NCBI RefSeq assembly: GCF_000371805.1
Contig: NZ_AQUK01000001.1
Location: 1,066,268-1,130,267 of the forward strand
Origin: Methanocaldococcus villosus KIN24-T80
GTDB lineage: Archaea; AGJL01; Methanococci; Methanococcales; Methanocaldococcaceae
Length of the DNA stretch: 64,000 bases
Direction: 5' to 3'
Shown here: piece after piece, positions 23,334-32,642 of the stretch
How positions within the stretch are numbered: the stretch's first letter is position 1
Layout of the letters: each line of letters opens with the position of its first letter
Notes under the pieces: model-generated
Told to the model about the DNA's origin: nothing
What the model saw: only the letters and a program-made list of their open reading frames with translations
Databases searched by the model: none
Position numbers and translations under genes: made by a program

Positions 23334-24051
23334 ATAGTTTTATTGCATCCATTGGACAAACTTCTTCACATTTTCCACAATAAATACATTTATTTTTATT
23401 TATTTTAATTTTATCCAAATCCTGTTCTATAGCATTAACTGGACAATTTTCTAAGCATACAAAACATCCTACACATAGATCTTTATTGAATTCTATTTCT
23501 TTAGTTTTTATAACTTCTCCTATTTCATTTTCAACTTTTATAGCTTTTTTTGGGCAAACTTCCTGACATGCAGAACATCCCATACATAGGGAAAGATCAA
23601 CATCAATACTTTTTCTTATTTCAACTTTTATAGCATTAGTAGGGCAGTATTTTGCACACAATCCACATTTTATACATTTATCTTTATCAAGGGAATAATT
23701 TTTTAACCTTATTTTTCTATGAGGGATATTTAGTTGATAAACCTTATATTTTACATGATTATCTTCTACCCTAGCTATTCCTTCTATTGCATATATTGCA
23801 TTTACAGGACACGTTTGGACACATATTTCACACTTAACACATTTCTCTTTTATTATGCTTGCTGGTTTTCTTATCTTAGCCATCTCTATAGCATTTACAG
23901 GACAAGCTTTATAACATAGATTACATCTAATACACTTACTTCCATTTATACAAATTATCTCATACTTTATAGGTTTTATTTTGTTTGCAATCTCTTTTTC
24001 TTTAATTCCCATTTCTTCTAAAGATTTCTCTGCTTCTAACAGAGTGATCAC
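23314..24051 (-). CDS. Polyferredoxin with six [4Fe-4S] motifs (Eha cluster)
   Basis: About 245 aa with six C-x2-C-x2-C-x3-C motifs (CIRCNLC, CVKCEIC, CIKCGLC, CMGCSAC, CVGCFVC, CIYCGKC). It probably carries electrons to or from the Eha hydrogenase. The start is unclear: GTG 24051 overlaps the previous stop (AGGTGA), while the SD GGTGAT is ideally spaced for a CTG at 24042; an ATG at 24012 has a weaker SD. I chose GTG as the conventional option. Confidence 0.85.
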   Translation of the reverse strand: MITLLEAEKSLEEMGIKEKEIANKIKPIKYEIICINGSKCIRCNLCYKACPVNAIEMAKIRKPASIIKEKCVKCEICVQTCPVNAIYAIEGIARVEDNHVKYKVYQLNIPHRKIRLKNYSLDKDKCIKCGLCAKYCPTNAIKVEIRKSIDVDLSLCMGCSACQEVCPKKAIKVENEIGEVIKTKEIEFNKDLCVGCFVCLENCPVNAIEQDLDKIKINKNKCIYCGKCEEVCPMDAIKLFRIHSQ

Positions 24052-24491
24052 CTTAACTTTATAGCTTCTGATGGACAAACTTCTTCACATTTTCCACAAA
24101 GATTACATTTATCTTTAATAATATCTATCTTATCATTTTTGGTAGTGATTGCATTAAATGGGCAATTTTTCAAACATACTAAACAGCCTACACACCTATT
24201 ATAATTAATATAAATATCTTCATATTTTTTGACCTCTGTTATCTTGAAGTTTTCAAATCTTAACTTTATTATAGATATAGCATTAAACTTGCATGTCTTT
24301 TCACATCTCCCACAAAAAACACACTTATTTTTATTAATCTCCACAATATATTTTCCTTCTTCTATAGCACCTGTAGGGCAGACTATTAAACACTCTAAAC
24401 ATTTTAAACATTTATCTTCTCTAACAATAATCTCCCTTTTATTAAAGATAATATTCAACTTAATATCTCCAAATTTTTTAGCCGTCACCAT
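24048..24491 (-). CDS. Polyferredoxin with four [4Fe-4S] motifs (Eha cluster)
   Basis: A 147-aa protein with a short lead and four cluster motifs (CLKCLEC, CVFCGRC, CVGCLVC, CNLCGKC). The third position of the second motif set ends in CKFN instead of CP, a mild change. ATG 24491 follows GAGGAT and lies inside the end of the larger polyferredoxin gene (14-base overlap). Its stop overlaps the next gene's SD. It probably belongs to the EhaP/Q-type electron-transfer subunits. Confidence 0.87.
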   Translation of the reverse strand: MVTAKKFGDIKLNIIFNKREIIVREDKCLKCLECLIVCPTGAIEEGKYIVEINKNKCVFCGRCEKTCKFNAISIIKLRFENFKITEVKKYEDIYINYNRCVGCLVCLKNCPFNAITTKNDKIDIIKDKCNLCGKCEEVCPSEAIKLR

Positions 24492-25671
24492 TATATCCTC
24501 TTTTTAAATCTTTAATTCTTTTTATTTCATTTTTTATTCTTTTCTTTACTTCATTTTCTAGAGATTTTTTTGCAGTAATTTCCACCTCTTGTAAAATTTT
24601 GCTATACTCTTCCATATAATTGTATAACTCATTTTCAATTTTCTCTATAATCTTATCTTCAATAATCCTCTTTTCTACCTCTTTCATAGCCATGTCTTTT
24701 TTAACCTCCTTTATAGCATTTACAGGACATTCCCTAGCACATAACCCACAAGCAACACACTTCTCTGGTAAAATGTAAGGGAGTTTTGTCTCTTTACTAA
24801 TTTTAATAGCATTAACTTCACAGACCTTATAACAAATTCTACAACCTATACACTGATCTTCATTAATAATATAGCAAGAATCTTTATTCTTTGCAATTCT
24901 TTCTTTATAGACTCTTATAGCTGATGTAGGACAAACTTCTAAACAATATCCACATTTTACACATTTTATAACCACTTTTTTCTCTAAATCTATTTCTCCA
25001 AAGCATATTTCTTTACAATTTCTACATAATATACATAGACTATTGACAATATGAGGAGTTTTCTCTATTTTTTCTTCATATTTAAGCTTATTCATCTCTT
25101 TTTTTATTTTTAAATCAAAAAATATTCTATTTTTCTCTTTGAAAGTTTTTTCATCTAAAATAACAATAGCATTTACAGGACAGGCATCTAAACATCTCTT
25201 ACAAGATATACAATTTTGAATATTGATATAATATTTCTTCTCTTTCTTATATATGGCCTCTACAGGGCAAACTTTTTTACAATTACCACATTTTACACAG
25301 ATCTCTTCATCTATCAATAAATAATTATATTTTGGTTTTATATATGGTTCATCTTCAGTTTCTACTCTATGTTTATCTATTTCCAAAACTCCTGTAGGGC
25401 AAACTTCAACACAGTTTGCACATGCTATACATGAACCTTCATCAATCAAAGGTAGTTCTTTTTTATGCTCATTATTATATTTCATTTCAATAGCAAATGC
25501 TGGACAACTCTCTTTACATGCTGAGCAAGATATACATTTTTCAGGATACACCACACTTGGAGGAATTTTTCTATATCTCTTTGGAGGAATATAATAAGAT
25601 TTTTTAGATTTTGCAAATAGAAGATCTTTAATATTTTCTTTTATCTCATAGATATATCCTAAAAATGACAT
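24478..25671 (-). CDS. Polyferredoxin with eight [4Fe-4S] motifs (Eha cluster)
   Basis: A 397-aa protein with eight ferredoxin motifs (first CISCSAC near residue 46, last CVACGLC near 310) and a C-terminal helical, Lys/Glu-rich tail of about 70 residues. The fifth motif ends CFGE and the seventh CEVN, losing the usual proline. It starts at the end of ehaO (one shared base) with GGTGATTTA ahead. It probably accepts electrons from the hydrogenase small subunit. Confidence 0.9.
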   Translation of the reverse strand: MSFLGYIYEIKENIKDLLFAKSKKSYYIPPKRYRKIPPSVVYPEKCISCSACKESCPAFAIEMKYNNEHKKELPLIDEGSCIACANCVEVCPTGVLEIDKHRVETEDEPYIKPKYNYLLIDEEICVKCGNCKKVCPVEAIYKKEKKYYINIQNCISCKRCLDACPVNAIVILDEKTFKEKNRIFFDLKIKKEMNKLKYEEKIEKTPHIVNSLCILCRNCKEICFGEIDLEKKVVIKCVKCGYCLEVCPTSAIRVYKERIAKNKDSCYIINEDQCIGCRICYKVCEVNAIKISKETKLPYILPEKCVACGLCARECPVNAIKEVKKDMAMKEVEKRIIEDKIIEKIENELYNYMEEYSKILQEVEITAKKSLENEVKKRIKNEIKRIKDLKRGYNGDG

Positions 25672-26768
25672 TAAATCACCTTCTTAATAATAATAGCCCT
25701 CTCTGTGCAAGATATACAAGGATCTATTGATGTGTAACATGACACTGCATCAGCAACAGTTGGGCAAGATTTTAGCATATACTTATATGCCTCTAAATTC
25801 ATGACTGTTGGAGTTCTAATTTCCACCCTTTTTATTAGCCCCCCATTAGTTAATTCCATCCTATACAGTAATTCTCCTCTTGGAGCTTCAAACCTATGTT
25901 CTCCAACTCCTGCTTTTATTTCTGGCTTAACCCTTATATCTCCAGAAGATTCTTCATAAAGTTCTAAAGCTTTTCTTATTAGTTTAATACTTTCAAATAT
26001 TTCATAAAATCTAACAAGATTTCTTGCAAAATTATCTCCCTCATTTTTCCATACTGGTTTGAAGTTTAGCTCTTTATATGTTGTGTGCCTAAGCCTCCAG
26101 TCACTTTCTGGTAATCCAGAAGCTCTACAAACAGGCCCTACTGCACGGGTTCTCATGATTTCTTTATATGTTAAAACTCCAATTCCTTTACTTCTCAAAC
26201 CTACCAATGGAGCTGTTTCAAACACATCTAAAATATTTTTAAACTTCTCTTCAAAATCATCTAAATTTTCATTAATCTTATTAATTATCTCTTTATTTAT
26301 GTCTCTTCTGACCCCTCCAACTATACAATAACCCATATTTATCCTATTTCCAGTAATCATCTCAATTAAATCTAATATCTTCTCTCTAACATTTAACAAC
26401 CAAATAGCCAGTGTTTCATGCTCTATAGATAGACAGTAGGATGCTATTGCTATAAGATGACTATGTATTCTCTCTAACTCAATTAAAATAACCCTTAAAT
26501 ATCTTGCTTTATCAGGAATTTCAATATTTGAAATTTTTTCTACACATTCAGAGAATGTTACTGTATGAACAAAGGAACATATTCCACAAACTCTTTCAGC
26601 TAAAAACACTGCTTTATTAACATGTTTACCTTCCATAATATTCTCTATTCCTCTATGAACATAACCCATCTCAATTTCTGCATCAACAGGCTTTTCTCCT
26701 TCTAAGATTAACTTAATTCTAATGGGTTCTTTTAATGCAGGATGTATAGGACCAATAGGAAGAGACAT
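25671..26768 (-). CDS. ehaO: Energy-converting hydrogenase large subunit EhaO
   Basis: Catalytic subunit of a group 4 membrane-bound [NiFe]-hydrogenase that uses ion motive force to reduce ferredoxin with H2. The two nickel-binding pairs are present: RVCGIC-x2-VH near residue 62 and DPCISC near the C-terminus. The protein (365 aa) ends soon after the last pair, so there may be no cleaved tail. I chose ATG 26768 over the frame's open start at 26777 because AGTGAT precedes it. Confidence 0.92.
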   Translation of the reverse strand: MSLPIGPIHPALKEPIRIKLILEGEKPVDAEIEMGYVHRGIENIMEGKHVNKAVFLAERVCGICSFVHTVTFSECVEKISNIEIPDKARYLRVILIELERIHSHLIAIASYCLSIEHETLAIWLLNVREKILDLIEMITGNRINMGYCIVGGVRRDINKEIINKINENLDDFEEKFKNILDVFETAPLVGLRSKGIGVLTYKEIMRTRAVGPVCRASGLPESDWRLRHTTYKELNFKPVWKNEGDNFARNLVRFYEIFESIKLIRKALELYEESSGDIRVKPEIKAGVGEHRFEAPRGELLYRMELTNGGLIKRVEIRTPTVMNLEAYKYMLKSCPTVADAVSCYTSIDPCISCTERAIIIKKVI

Positions 26769-26773
26769 AATAA

Positions 26774-27202
26774 TCACTTCAACCTCTTTTCTTTTAAAGC
26801 TATTAAAGGAATAACTTTTAATAGAGCTTCAACTATCTCAGAAGGTCTAGGAGGACATCCAGGAACTTTGGCATCTACAGGAATAACCTTATCTACGCCT
26901 CCAACAACATGACCTTCTTTAAATATCCCACCAGTAAGAGCACATGCTCCAACAGCAACAACAATTTTTGGTTCAGGAGTTTTTTCATATATTTCTTTTA
27001 ATCTTTCTTTCCATGGTAAAGTAACAGGTCCAGTAATAACTAATATATCAGCCTCTCTAGGGTTGTTGTGAAAATATATACCATATTGCTCAATATCATA
27101 CCTCTGACAGATACAGGAAAGTATCTCAACATCACATCCATTACATCCACCAGTATTTATAACACAGAGATGAACTGATCTCTTCCTAACAAGATTTTTC
27201 AT
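26774..27202 (-). CDS. ehaN: Energy-converting hydrogenase small subunit EhaN
   Basis: Homologue of the NuoB/Ech small subunit (142 aa) that holds the proximal [4Fe-4S] cluster. Ligand positions are visible in [11 protein letters not shown] (residues about 18-28), GACALTGG and PGCPPRP. It overlaps ehaM upstream by 17 bases and lies 5 bases before the ehaO start, consistent with coupled translation. Confidence 0.92.
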   Translation of the reverse strand: MKNLVRKRSVHLCVINTGGCNGCDVEILSCICQRYDIEQYGIYFHNNPREADILVITGPVTLPWKERLKEIYEKTPEPKIVVAVGACALTGGIFKEGHVVGGVDKVIPVDAKVPGCPPRPSEIVEALLKVIPLIALKEKRLK

Positions 27203-27602
27203 TTTTCTCCCTCAGCAGTTTAATAATAAGTTTTTTTCCTACATTTAAGGCATCTTTATATGGCTTATTATATAATAGATGTAGTTCAACAACTTTTTTT
27301 CTTATTAAATCAGCTTTTTTTCTATCTATTAGTTTAAAGAAATCAGCTAGATAACACAATCCTAAATCAATATCAACTTTTCTACCTAAACATCCCATTT
27401 TTGCTTGTTCAACATATGCAGATAATTCATAAACTGAAGCAAAATCTACCTTTTTTAAGAAAATTTCTATGATCTCATCTACATCCATATCAAGTTTTTT
27501 AGCCAAAGGGAGAAATAAGTTATCCATCAAAAACCTATTGTCTTTAATAATGTTAATCTTTTGCTTGATAGAATCTTCTAAATATTTCCTATCAACATCC
27601 AT
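27186..27602 (-). CDS. ehaM: Energy-converting hydrogenase subunit EhaM (DUF1959)
   Basis: A 138-aa soluble, mostly helical protein matching the DUF1959 family found in Eha operons just ahead of the hydrogenase small subunit. Its function is unknown. It is what identifies this cluster as Eha and not Ehb. GGTGAA precedes ATG 27602. Confidence 0.85.
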   Translation of the reverse strand: MDVDRKYLEDSIKQKINIIKDNRFLMDNLFLPLAKKLDMDVDEIIEIFLKKVDFASVYELSAYVEQAKMGCLGRKVDIDLGLCYLADFFKLIDRKKADLIRKKVVELHLLYNKPYKDALNVGKKLIIKLLREKNEKSC

Positions 27603-27883
27603 TTTTTCACCAAATATAAGATAATAGCTAAAGATAACCCTAAGATAAATTCTATTCTTCCATAACCTGGTCTCATGCCAAAAGGAAAACTTAATAATAA
27701 TATTCCCAAATCATAGAGAGGAGTATTTAACAAAATTCCACCTAAAATGGATAGTATTAAAGCTAACATATCTATTTTATTTTCAACATAGGGAAAAGGA
27801 TATTTATTATAGCTATAATTCAACCCTAAAAAATTTCCAACAATAAAACAAACAATAGCTATATTAATTTCAAATAAATTCAT
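27578..27883 (-). CDS. ehaL: Energy-converting hydrogenase membrane subunit EhaL
   Basis: About 101 aa with three hydrophobic helices ([45 protein letters not shown]). I chose ATG 27883 because GGTGATTTT precedes it directly; the frame is open to 27931 but lacks an SD there. The name rests on position between EhaK-like and EhaM genes. Confidence 0.75.
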   Translation of the reverse strand: MNLFEINIAIVCFIVGNFLGLNYSYNKYPFPYVENKIDMLALILSILGGILLNTPLYDLGILLLSFPFGMRPGYGRIEFILGLSLAIILYLVKKWMLIGNI

Positions 27884-27893
27884 AAAATCACCT

Positions 27894-28130
27894 TTAATAT
27901 GGTAAATAGAGTTTATATAATGCCAAACCAAAGCCTAAAATTACTAAAACCATAAAAAATATTTCTAATTTTTTCAGTAGTGAATAAATTCTTTTTATAT
28001 TTAAAGTTAACACAAGGATAATAAAAAATATTAATATTGTTGGAGTTACAAAATTATTTTGAAGCATGCTTACTAATATACAGTATAATACAGTTATTGA
28101 AGAGGCTATTAATAGATAGTAGATATACAC
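27894..28130 (-). CDS. ehaK: Energy-converting hydrogenase membrane subunit EhaK
   Basis: A 78-aa protein with three hydrophobic helices and little else. GTG 28130 is the start, three bases behind GGTGAG. The upstream gene, an AGOG-like glycosylase, ends only four bases away, so the two are probably co-translated. The name is inferred from order. Confidence 0.7.
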   Translation of the reverse strand: MYIYYLLIASSITVLYCILVSMLQNNFVTPTILIFFIILVLTLNIKRIYSLLKKLEIFFMVLVILGFGLALYKLYLPY

Positions 28131-28134
28131 CTTC

Positions 28135-28932
28135 TCACCTCAATTTTGAGAGAATTATATTCTCTAACATCTTTCTTCTCTCTTTTTTCTCTTTTAATAG
28201 TATATCCTTACCAATCTCTCTACCCAATAAAAAGAATGGGTAGTCTATTTTAGCAGGATCTTTTTTATATAATGATTTTGCAAATCTTGTCATTTTTACA
28301 ACATTTTTCCAGTTTGAATTATAGTTATCTAACACTGATAAACAATATCCTACTTTAGCTACATGCCTATCAACAGGAATGTATAAATCTGCCGGATCAA
28401 AATGAAAAATTTTTAAATCAGGGTATTCCCTAACCATCCACCTCATATACATCCATGCCTTCTTTTTAGCTGATTCTTTTGATTTGCCCATCATATATAT
28501 CTTGTTAGCTAAATCATTAACAAAGTTTATAGGTTTTTCAAAGTTTTTTGTATGAGTTAATAAGTCATAATCAATATCACTAAGATAATTATTCACATCT
28601 ACCAATATTTTTGGAATTCTTCCCCATAATTTACCTAATCTAATCTTCTCTTTTTCTTTTATTGATTTTAAAGTTTTAAGAAAAATAGATTCTTCTTTAA
28701 TGTTAAAGAGCTTCTCTCCAAAGATGTTATATAAATTAACCATTAACTTTCTAACATTTTCAGCAGTTCCAACAATTTGAGCTTGGTCTATAGAAGCAAG
28801 TTGAAGATAATACATTGCTACAAAATTCTTTTCATCTTTATATGGGTTAAAGGGTAGTGGAGGATTGCCATTAGGGTTTAGTAGTAAATCAATTTCTTTT
28901 GAATATCTTTCTATATAATCTTTAATAAGCAT
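28135..28932 (-). CDS. AGOG-like DNA glycosylase/AP lyase
   Basis: A 265-aa protein resembling archaeal AGOG enzymes, which excise 8-oxoguanine. Visible are a helical region FVAMYYLQLASIDQAQIVG, the lysine-rich helix SAKKKAWMYMRWMVR and PVDRHVAKVG. The lysine and the aspartate, 30-32 residues apart, fit the catalytic Lys and Asp of the helix-hairpin-helix glycosylase family (recalled K140 and D172 in the Pyrobaculum enzyme). GTGAGAGG precedes the ATG. It heads the partial Eha operon. Confidence 0.7.
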   Translation of the reverse strand: MLIKDYIERYSKEIDLLLNPNGNPPLPFNPYKDEKNFVAMYYLQLASIDQAQIVGTAENVRKLMVNLYNIFGEKLFNIKEESIFLKTLKSIKEKEKIRLGKLWGRIPKILVDVNNYLSDIDYDLLTHTKNFEKPINFVNDLANKIYMMGKSKESAKKKAWMYMRWMVREYPDLKIFHFDPADLYIPVDRHVAKVGYCLSVLDNYNSNWKNVVKMTRFAKSLYKKDPAKIDYPFFLLGREIGKDILLKEKKERRKMLENIILSKLR

Positions 28933-28952
28933 CCTCTCACAAATATTCTTAT

Positions 28953-28968
28953 GGAATAATTTTATTCC
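28953..28968. repeat. Palindrome in the leader of the glycosylase-eha operon
   Basis: GGAATAATTTTATTCC is a perfect 16-bp palindrome about 20 bases before the glycosylase start and just inside a TATA-like TTTAAATATT (about 28970-28980, minus strand). It may be an operator. Nothing else is seen in 28933-29033. Confidence 0.4.
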
Positions 28969-29033
28969 TACAGGAAATATTTAAATCTTTCTTAAATAAA
29001 AATTTTTAATATAGCAATAAGAATTCTTAATTG

Positions 29034-30179
29034 TTATTTTATTCTTGTCCTTAAAATAATAAGGGTGTCATCTTTAATCTCAATTTTATCTTTAAATTCT
29101 CCTTCTAAATATTTATTTAATTCCTTCCCAATATCCCCAATAAAGAAATATTTAACTTTAAAGGATTTTAGGATATTACATAACTTCTTTATATCTATCT
29201 CTTCACAAACCACTCCAAAATCTCCACCAATGTATATATCCCCACCAAAGACTTCTAAGAAATCATTTATGGCATATTTTATTGCTTTAACATCTAAACC
29301 AGGATTTATATTTTTTATAACAACATGTTTTCCTACATTTTCAATTTCCATCCTATTTTTTATTTTAAAATTTTTTAATTTTTCCTTTATATCTTCTAAA
29401 GAAAGAAAATTTTTACAAATCTCTATAGCAAAACTTGCATTTTCTGCTAAATGAGATCCAAAAACTTTATTGTTGAAATTAAAAATTTCTCCACAGTATT
29501 CAAATTCTAATGGATATTTCTTTAATATTGTTGGTTCATTTATAACATTGATATTATTTTTTTCAATGGCTAAATTATATCTTTTAATGTCTTTAATATT
29601 AATATAACCTACATCAGCCAATTTTAAAGTAGAAAACTTTGCAAATAGAGCATCCCTTTTCCCCTTAGCTATTTTATAATTTTCTAAAACATTAGTTATT
29701 GCACCATATTTACATCTAATTAAACCTAAAGAAGTTTCAAAAATAAAAATATCATAGTCATCAATATTTATGTTACTTAACTTCTCTAAAATAGCTGGAG
29801 GAGCAATAGAACCATAATTTGAATTATTAATAAAAACTTTATAATCTTCCTTTAAAATATGAAAAATTAATTCTGTTGTTGTAGTTTTCCCTTTAACTCC
29901 AGTTATACAAATGAATTTTTTATATAAGTTCTTATATTTTTTTAAAATAATTTCTGAAACTGCCTCATGAAAAGATATGAATTTTTTATCAATGGGGCAA
30001 TGTATTGGAGCAACTATTTTTTCATAATCATTTAAATTTGGATTTTTCACTATCTTTACATCTAAATTATTACTATCTTTTAATTTATTATATATATCCC
30101 AAACCTCTACATCATATCCCATCTCTTTATATTCCCTAGCTAAAATTAAAGCTCCATGATTAACATCAACTATTAGCAT
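29034..30179 (-). CDS. cfbE: Coenzyme F430 synthetase CfbE (Mur ligase-like)
   Basis: A 381-aa Mur ligase-like protein with P-loop GVKGKTTT at residues 94-101 and a central ligase domain (FIFETSLGLIRCKYGAITNVLENY). CfbE uses ATP to close the last ring of F430, the nickel cofactor of methyl-CoM reductase. Compared with cell-wall Mur ligases the N-terminal domain is short. It overlaps mptN (ATGCTAA, 7 bases). The alternative is another unassigned Mur-like ligase. Confidence 0.78.
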   Translation of the reverse strand: MLIVDVNHGALILAREYKEMGYDVEVWDIYNKLKDSNNLDVKIVKNPNLNDYEKIVAPIHCPIDKKFISFHEAVSEIILKKYKNLYKKFICITGVKGKTTTTELIFHILKEDYKVFINNSNYGSIAPPAILEKLSNINIDDYDIFIFETSLGLIRCKYGAITNVLENYKIAKGKRDALFAKFSTLKLADVGYINIKDIKRYNLAIEKNNINVINEPTILKKYPLEFEYCGEIFNFNNKVFGSHLAENASFAIEICKNFLSLEDIKEKLKNFKIKNRMEIENVGKHVVIKNINPGLDVKAIKYAINDFLEVFGGDIYIGGDFGVVCEEIDIKKLCNILKSFKVKYFFIGDIGKELNKYLEGEFKDKIEIKDDTLIILRTRIK

Positions 30180-31042
30180 TTTGAAAACCTAATCATCTTT
30201 TTTACCAATATGTCTGAAATATTGATATTTAACTTTTTTAATCCTTCCCATGAGGGAGTAGCATTAACTTCCAGCACTTTATATCCATCTTTACTTTCAA
30301 TAACATCTACTCCTGCATAGAAAAGATTAAGAGCTTCTTTAGCTTTTATAGCAAGATCTTCTAACTCATCATTTATTCTACACATCTCTATTTTAGCTCC
30401 ACAAGATACATTATTTTTCCAATTATCCCCGCCTATTCTATAATATGCAAAGACTTCATCATCTATGACAAAAGCTCTTATATCCTTATACTCATTAGAT
30501 ATTGGTTGAATAAATTCTTGTATATAAAATGTTTTATACTTCTCTTTAAATTTATTTAGTTTTTCTAATTTATTAGTTATAGTCATATCTTTTTTTATTC
30601 TAATTATCCCCTCCCCTCTACATCCAATTAGTGGTTTTATAACCACATCTTCAAAACAGTCTATCCAATATATGGCTTCACTTATACTACTAGTTACCAC
30701 TGTTTTTGGTTGAGGAAGATTATATTTCTCTAACATCATAGATGTTAAAAATTTATTTCCTGCAAATTCTATACCTTTTGGAGGATTAACTATATCAGAA
30801 AAGTTCTCCAAATATCTTAGAATATCAAAGTTAAAAATATTATCATAGCCTAAATTTCTAACAAAATAGATAGGGATATTTAATAATGAGGATTTAAAAT
30901 ATTTAATATTAAAGTCCATATTAATACCAATAGCAATATTTTCTGGGTTTACTAATTTATAATCTACATTTAACTTTTTACAACTCTCTATTATATCATT
31001 CACAACATTATCTCTTTCAATGCTTATAATTCCTATTTTCAT
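30173..31042 (-). CDS. mptN: Tetrahydromethanopterin:alpha-L-glutamate ligase MptN
   Basis: RimK-type ATP-grasp ligase, 289 aa, that adds glutamate to tetrahydromethanopterin to give tetrahydrosarcinapterin. The ATP-grasp features are VVIKPLIGCRGEGIIRI near 133-149, FYIQEFIQP near 172, and metal-binding GVDVIE...VLEVNATPSW near the C-terminus. CofF, the F420 glutamate ligase, is a close paralogue and the main alternative; overall wording is closer to MptN as I recall it, and the neighbour tes is also beside mptN in M. jannaschii. Confidence 0.78.
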   Translation of the reverse strand: MKIGIISIERDNVVNDIIESCKKLNVDYKLVNPENIAIGINMDFNIKYFKSSLLNIPIYFVRNLGYDNIFNFDILRYLENFSDIVNPPKGIEFAGNKFLTSMMLEKYNLPQPKTVVTSSISEAIYWIDCFEDVVIKPLIGCRGEGIIRIKKDMTITNKLEKLNKFKEKYKTFYIQEFIQPISNEYKDIRAFVIDDEVFAYYRIGGDNWKNNVSCGAKIEMCRINDELEDLAIKAKEALNLFYAGVDVIESKDGYKVLEVNATPSWEGLKKLNINISDILVKKMIRFSKC

Positions 31043-31131
31043 CCTTTCCCTCTATTTCAAATTAATTTTATATATCATTAAAAACATTAACATAAAACAT
31101 AAATAAGTGTTTTTATTTTTAGGTGGAAATT

Positions 31132-32601
31132 ATGGAAATTATTAAAGAGACTCTATCACTTTGTCCAGTATGTTTAAAAAGAATTCCTGCTATTGTTTAT
31201 GAAGAGAATAATAAAATTTTTATTAAAAAATCCTGCCCTGAACATGGAGAGTTTAAAGACCTTTATTGGAGTGATGCAAGACTTTATAAGAAGTATAATA
31301 AATATGAATTTGTAAATAAAATAGATTTCCATCAAACAGAGATAGACAAGGGCTGTCCATATGATTGTGGTTTATGTCCAGCTCATAAATCATCAACCAT
31401 ATTGGCAAATATTGATGTAACAAATAGATGCAATCTAAATTGCCCAATATGTTTTGCTAATGCTAATAAAACAGGAAAAATCTATGAACCATCATTTGAA
31501 GAAATAAAGAATATGATGATTAATTTAAGAAATGAAATACCTCCTACTCCTGCTATTCAATTTGCAGGAGGAGAACCAACAGTAAGACAAGATCTCCCAG
31601 AGCTTATAAAGTTAGCTAGAGACATAGGTTTTGTACATATACAATTAGCTACAAATGGTATAAAACTTAAAAACATTAATTACCTTAAAAAAATTAAAGA
31701 AGCTGGATTATCAACAATATATTTACAATTTGATGGTATATCTGAAAAACCATATTTAATAGCAAGAGGAAAAAATTTGTTCCCAATAAAAGATAAGGTT
31801 ATTAAGAATTGTAGAGAATTAGAGTTTAATAGTGTTGTTCTTGTCCCTACTTTAGTAAAAGATGTTAATGACTGTGAAGTAGGAGGGATAATTGATTATG
31901 CTGTAAAAAATGTTGATGTTGTTAGAGGGGTAAACTTTCAGCCAGTTTCATTTTCTGGTAGGGTTGATGAAGATGTATTGTTAAATGGAAGAATAACAAT
32001 TCCAGATTTTATAAGATTAGTTGAAGAACAAACATCTTTAACAGAAGAAGACTTTTATCCAGTACCTTCAGTAGCACCAATTTCTATTTTTGTTGAAAAA
32101 CTGTTTAATAAAAAGAAACCTACTTTATCAGCACATCAACACTGTGGAGTAGCAACATATGTCTTTGTAGATGATGGAAAAATGATCCCTATAACAAGAT
32201 TTATTGATGTAGAAGGTTTCTTAGAGCTAATAAAAGAATATATTGAAGAGTTAGATTATAATAATAAATTGAAAGACATCAAAGTAGTATTAGAAATTGG
32301 AAGTAAATTACCATCATTAATAGATCTAAAAAATGCACCAAAATATATAAATATTAAAAAAATAATATCTTTAATAGTTAATATATTGAAAGGAGATTAT
32401 GATGCTTTAGCTAAATTCCACTACAACACTTTAATGATAAGTTGTATGCACTTTATGGATGCTTACAATTTTGATGTTGATAGGGTTAAGAGATGTTGCA
32501 TACATTATGCAATACCAGATGGAAGAATAATACCTTTCTGTTCTTATAACACAATACATAGAAAAGAAGTGGAGGAGAAATTTTCTAAACCTAAGAAATA
32601 A
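31132..32601 (+). CDS. tes: Radical SAM tetraether lipid synthase
   Basis: A 489-aa radical SAM enzyme with C-x3-C-x2-C (C100, C104, C107 in CNLNCPIC), an N-terminal Cys-rich segment (CPVC...CPEHGEFK), a CPYDCGLCPAH cluster before the SAM motif, and C-terminal CCIHYA...FCSY. This matches the archaeal enzyme that joins two archaeol chains into tetraethers (M. jannaschii MJ0619 in my memory). The same protein was earlier proposed to methylate methanopterin. ATG 31132 follows GGTGGAAAT. It is divergent from mptN across 89 bases. Confidence 0.88.
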   Translation: MEIIKETLSLCPVCLKRIPAIVYEENNKIFIKKSCPEHGEFKDLYWSDARLYKKYNKYEFVNKIDFHQTEIDKGCPYDCGLCPAHKSSTILANIDVTNRCNLNCPICFANANKTGKIYEPSFEEIKNMMINLRNEIPPTPAIQFAGGEPTVRQDLPELIKLARDIGFVHIQLATNGIKLKNINYLKKIKEAGLSTIYLQFDGISEKPYLIARGKNLFPIKDKVIKNCRELEFNSVVLVPTLVKDVNDCEVGGIIDYAVKNVDVVRGVNFQPVSFSGRVDEDVLLNGRITIPDFIRLVEEQTSLTEEDFYPVPSVAPISIFVEKLFNKKKPTLSAHQHCGVATYVFVDDGKMIPITRFIDVEGFLELIKEYIEELDYNNKLKDIKVVLEIGSKLPSLIDLKNAPKYINIKKIISLIVNILKGDYDALAKFHYNTLMISCMHFMDAYNFDVDRVKRCCIHYAIPDGRIIPFCSYNTIHRKEVEEKFSKPKK

Positions 32602-32642
32602 CTTAAAAAACTATTACAAAAATTTGAAGGAGGTGAGAAAAA

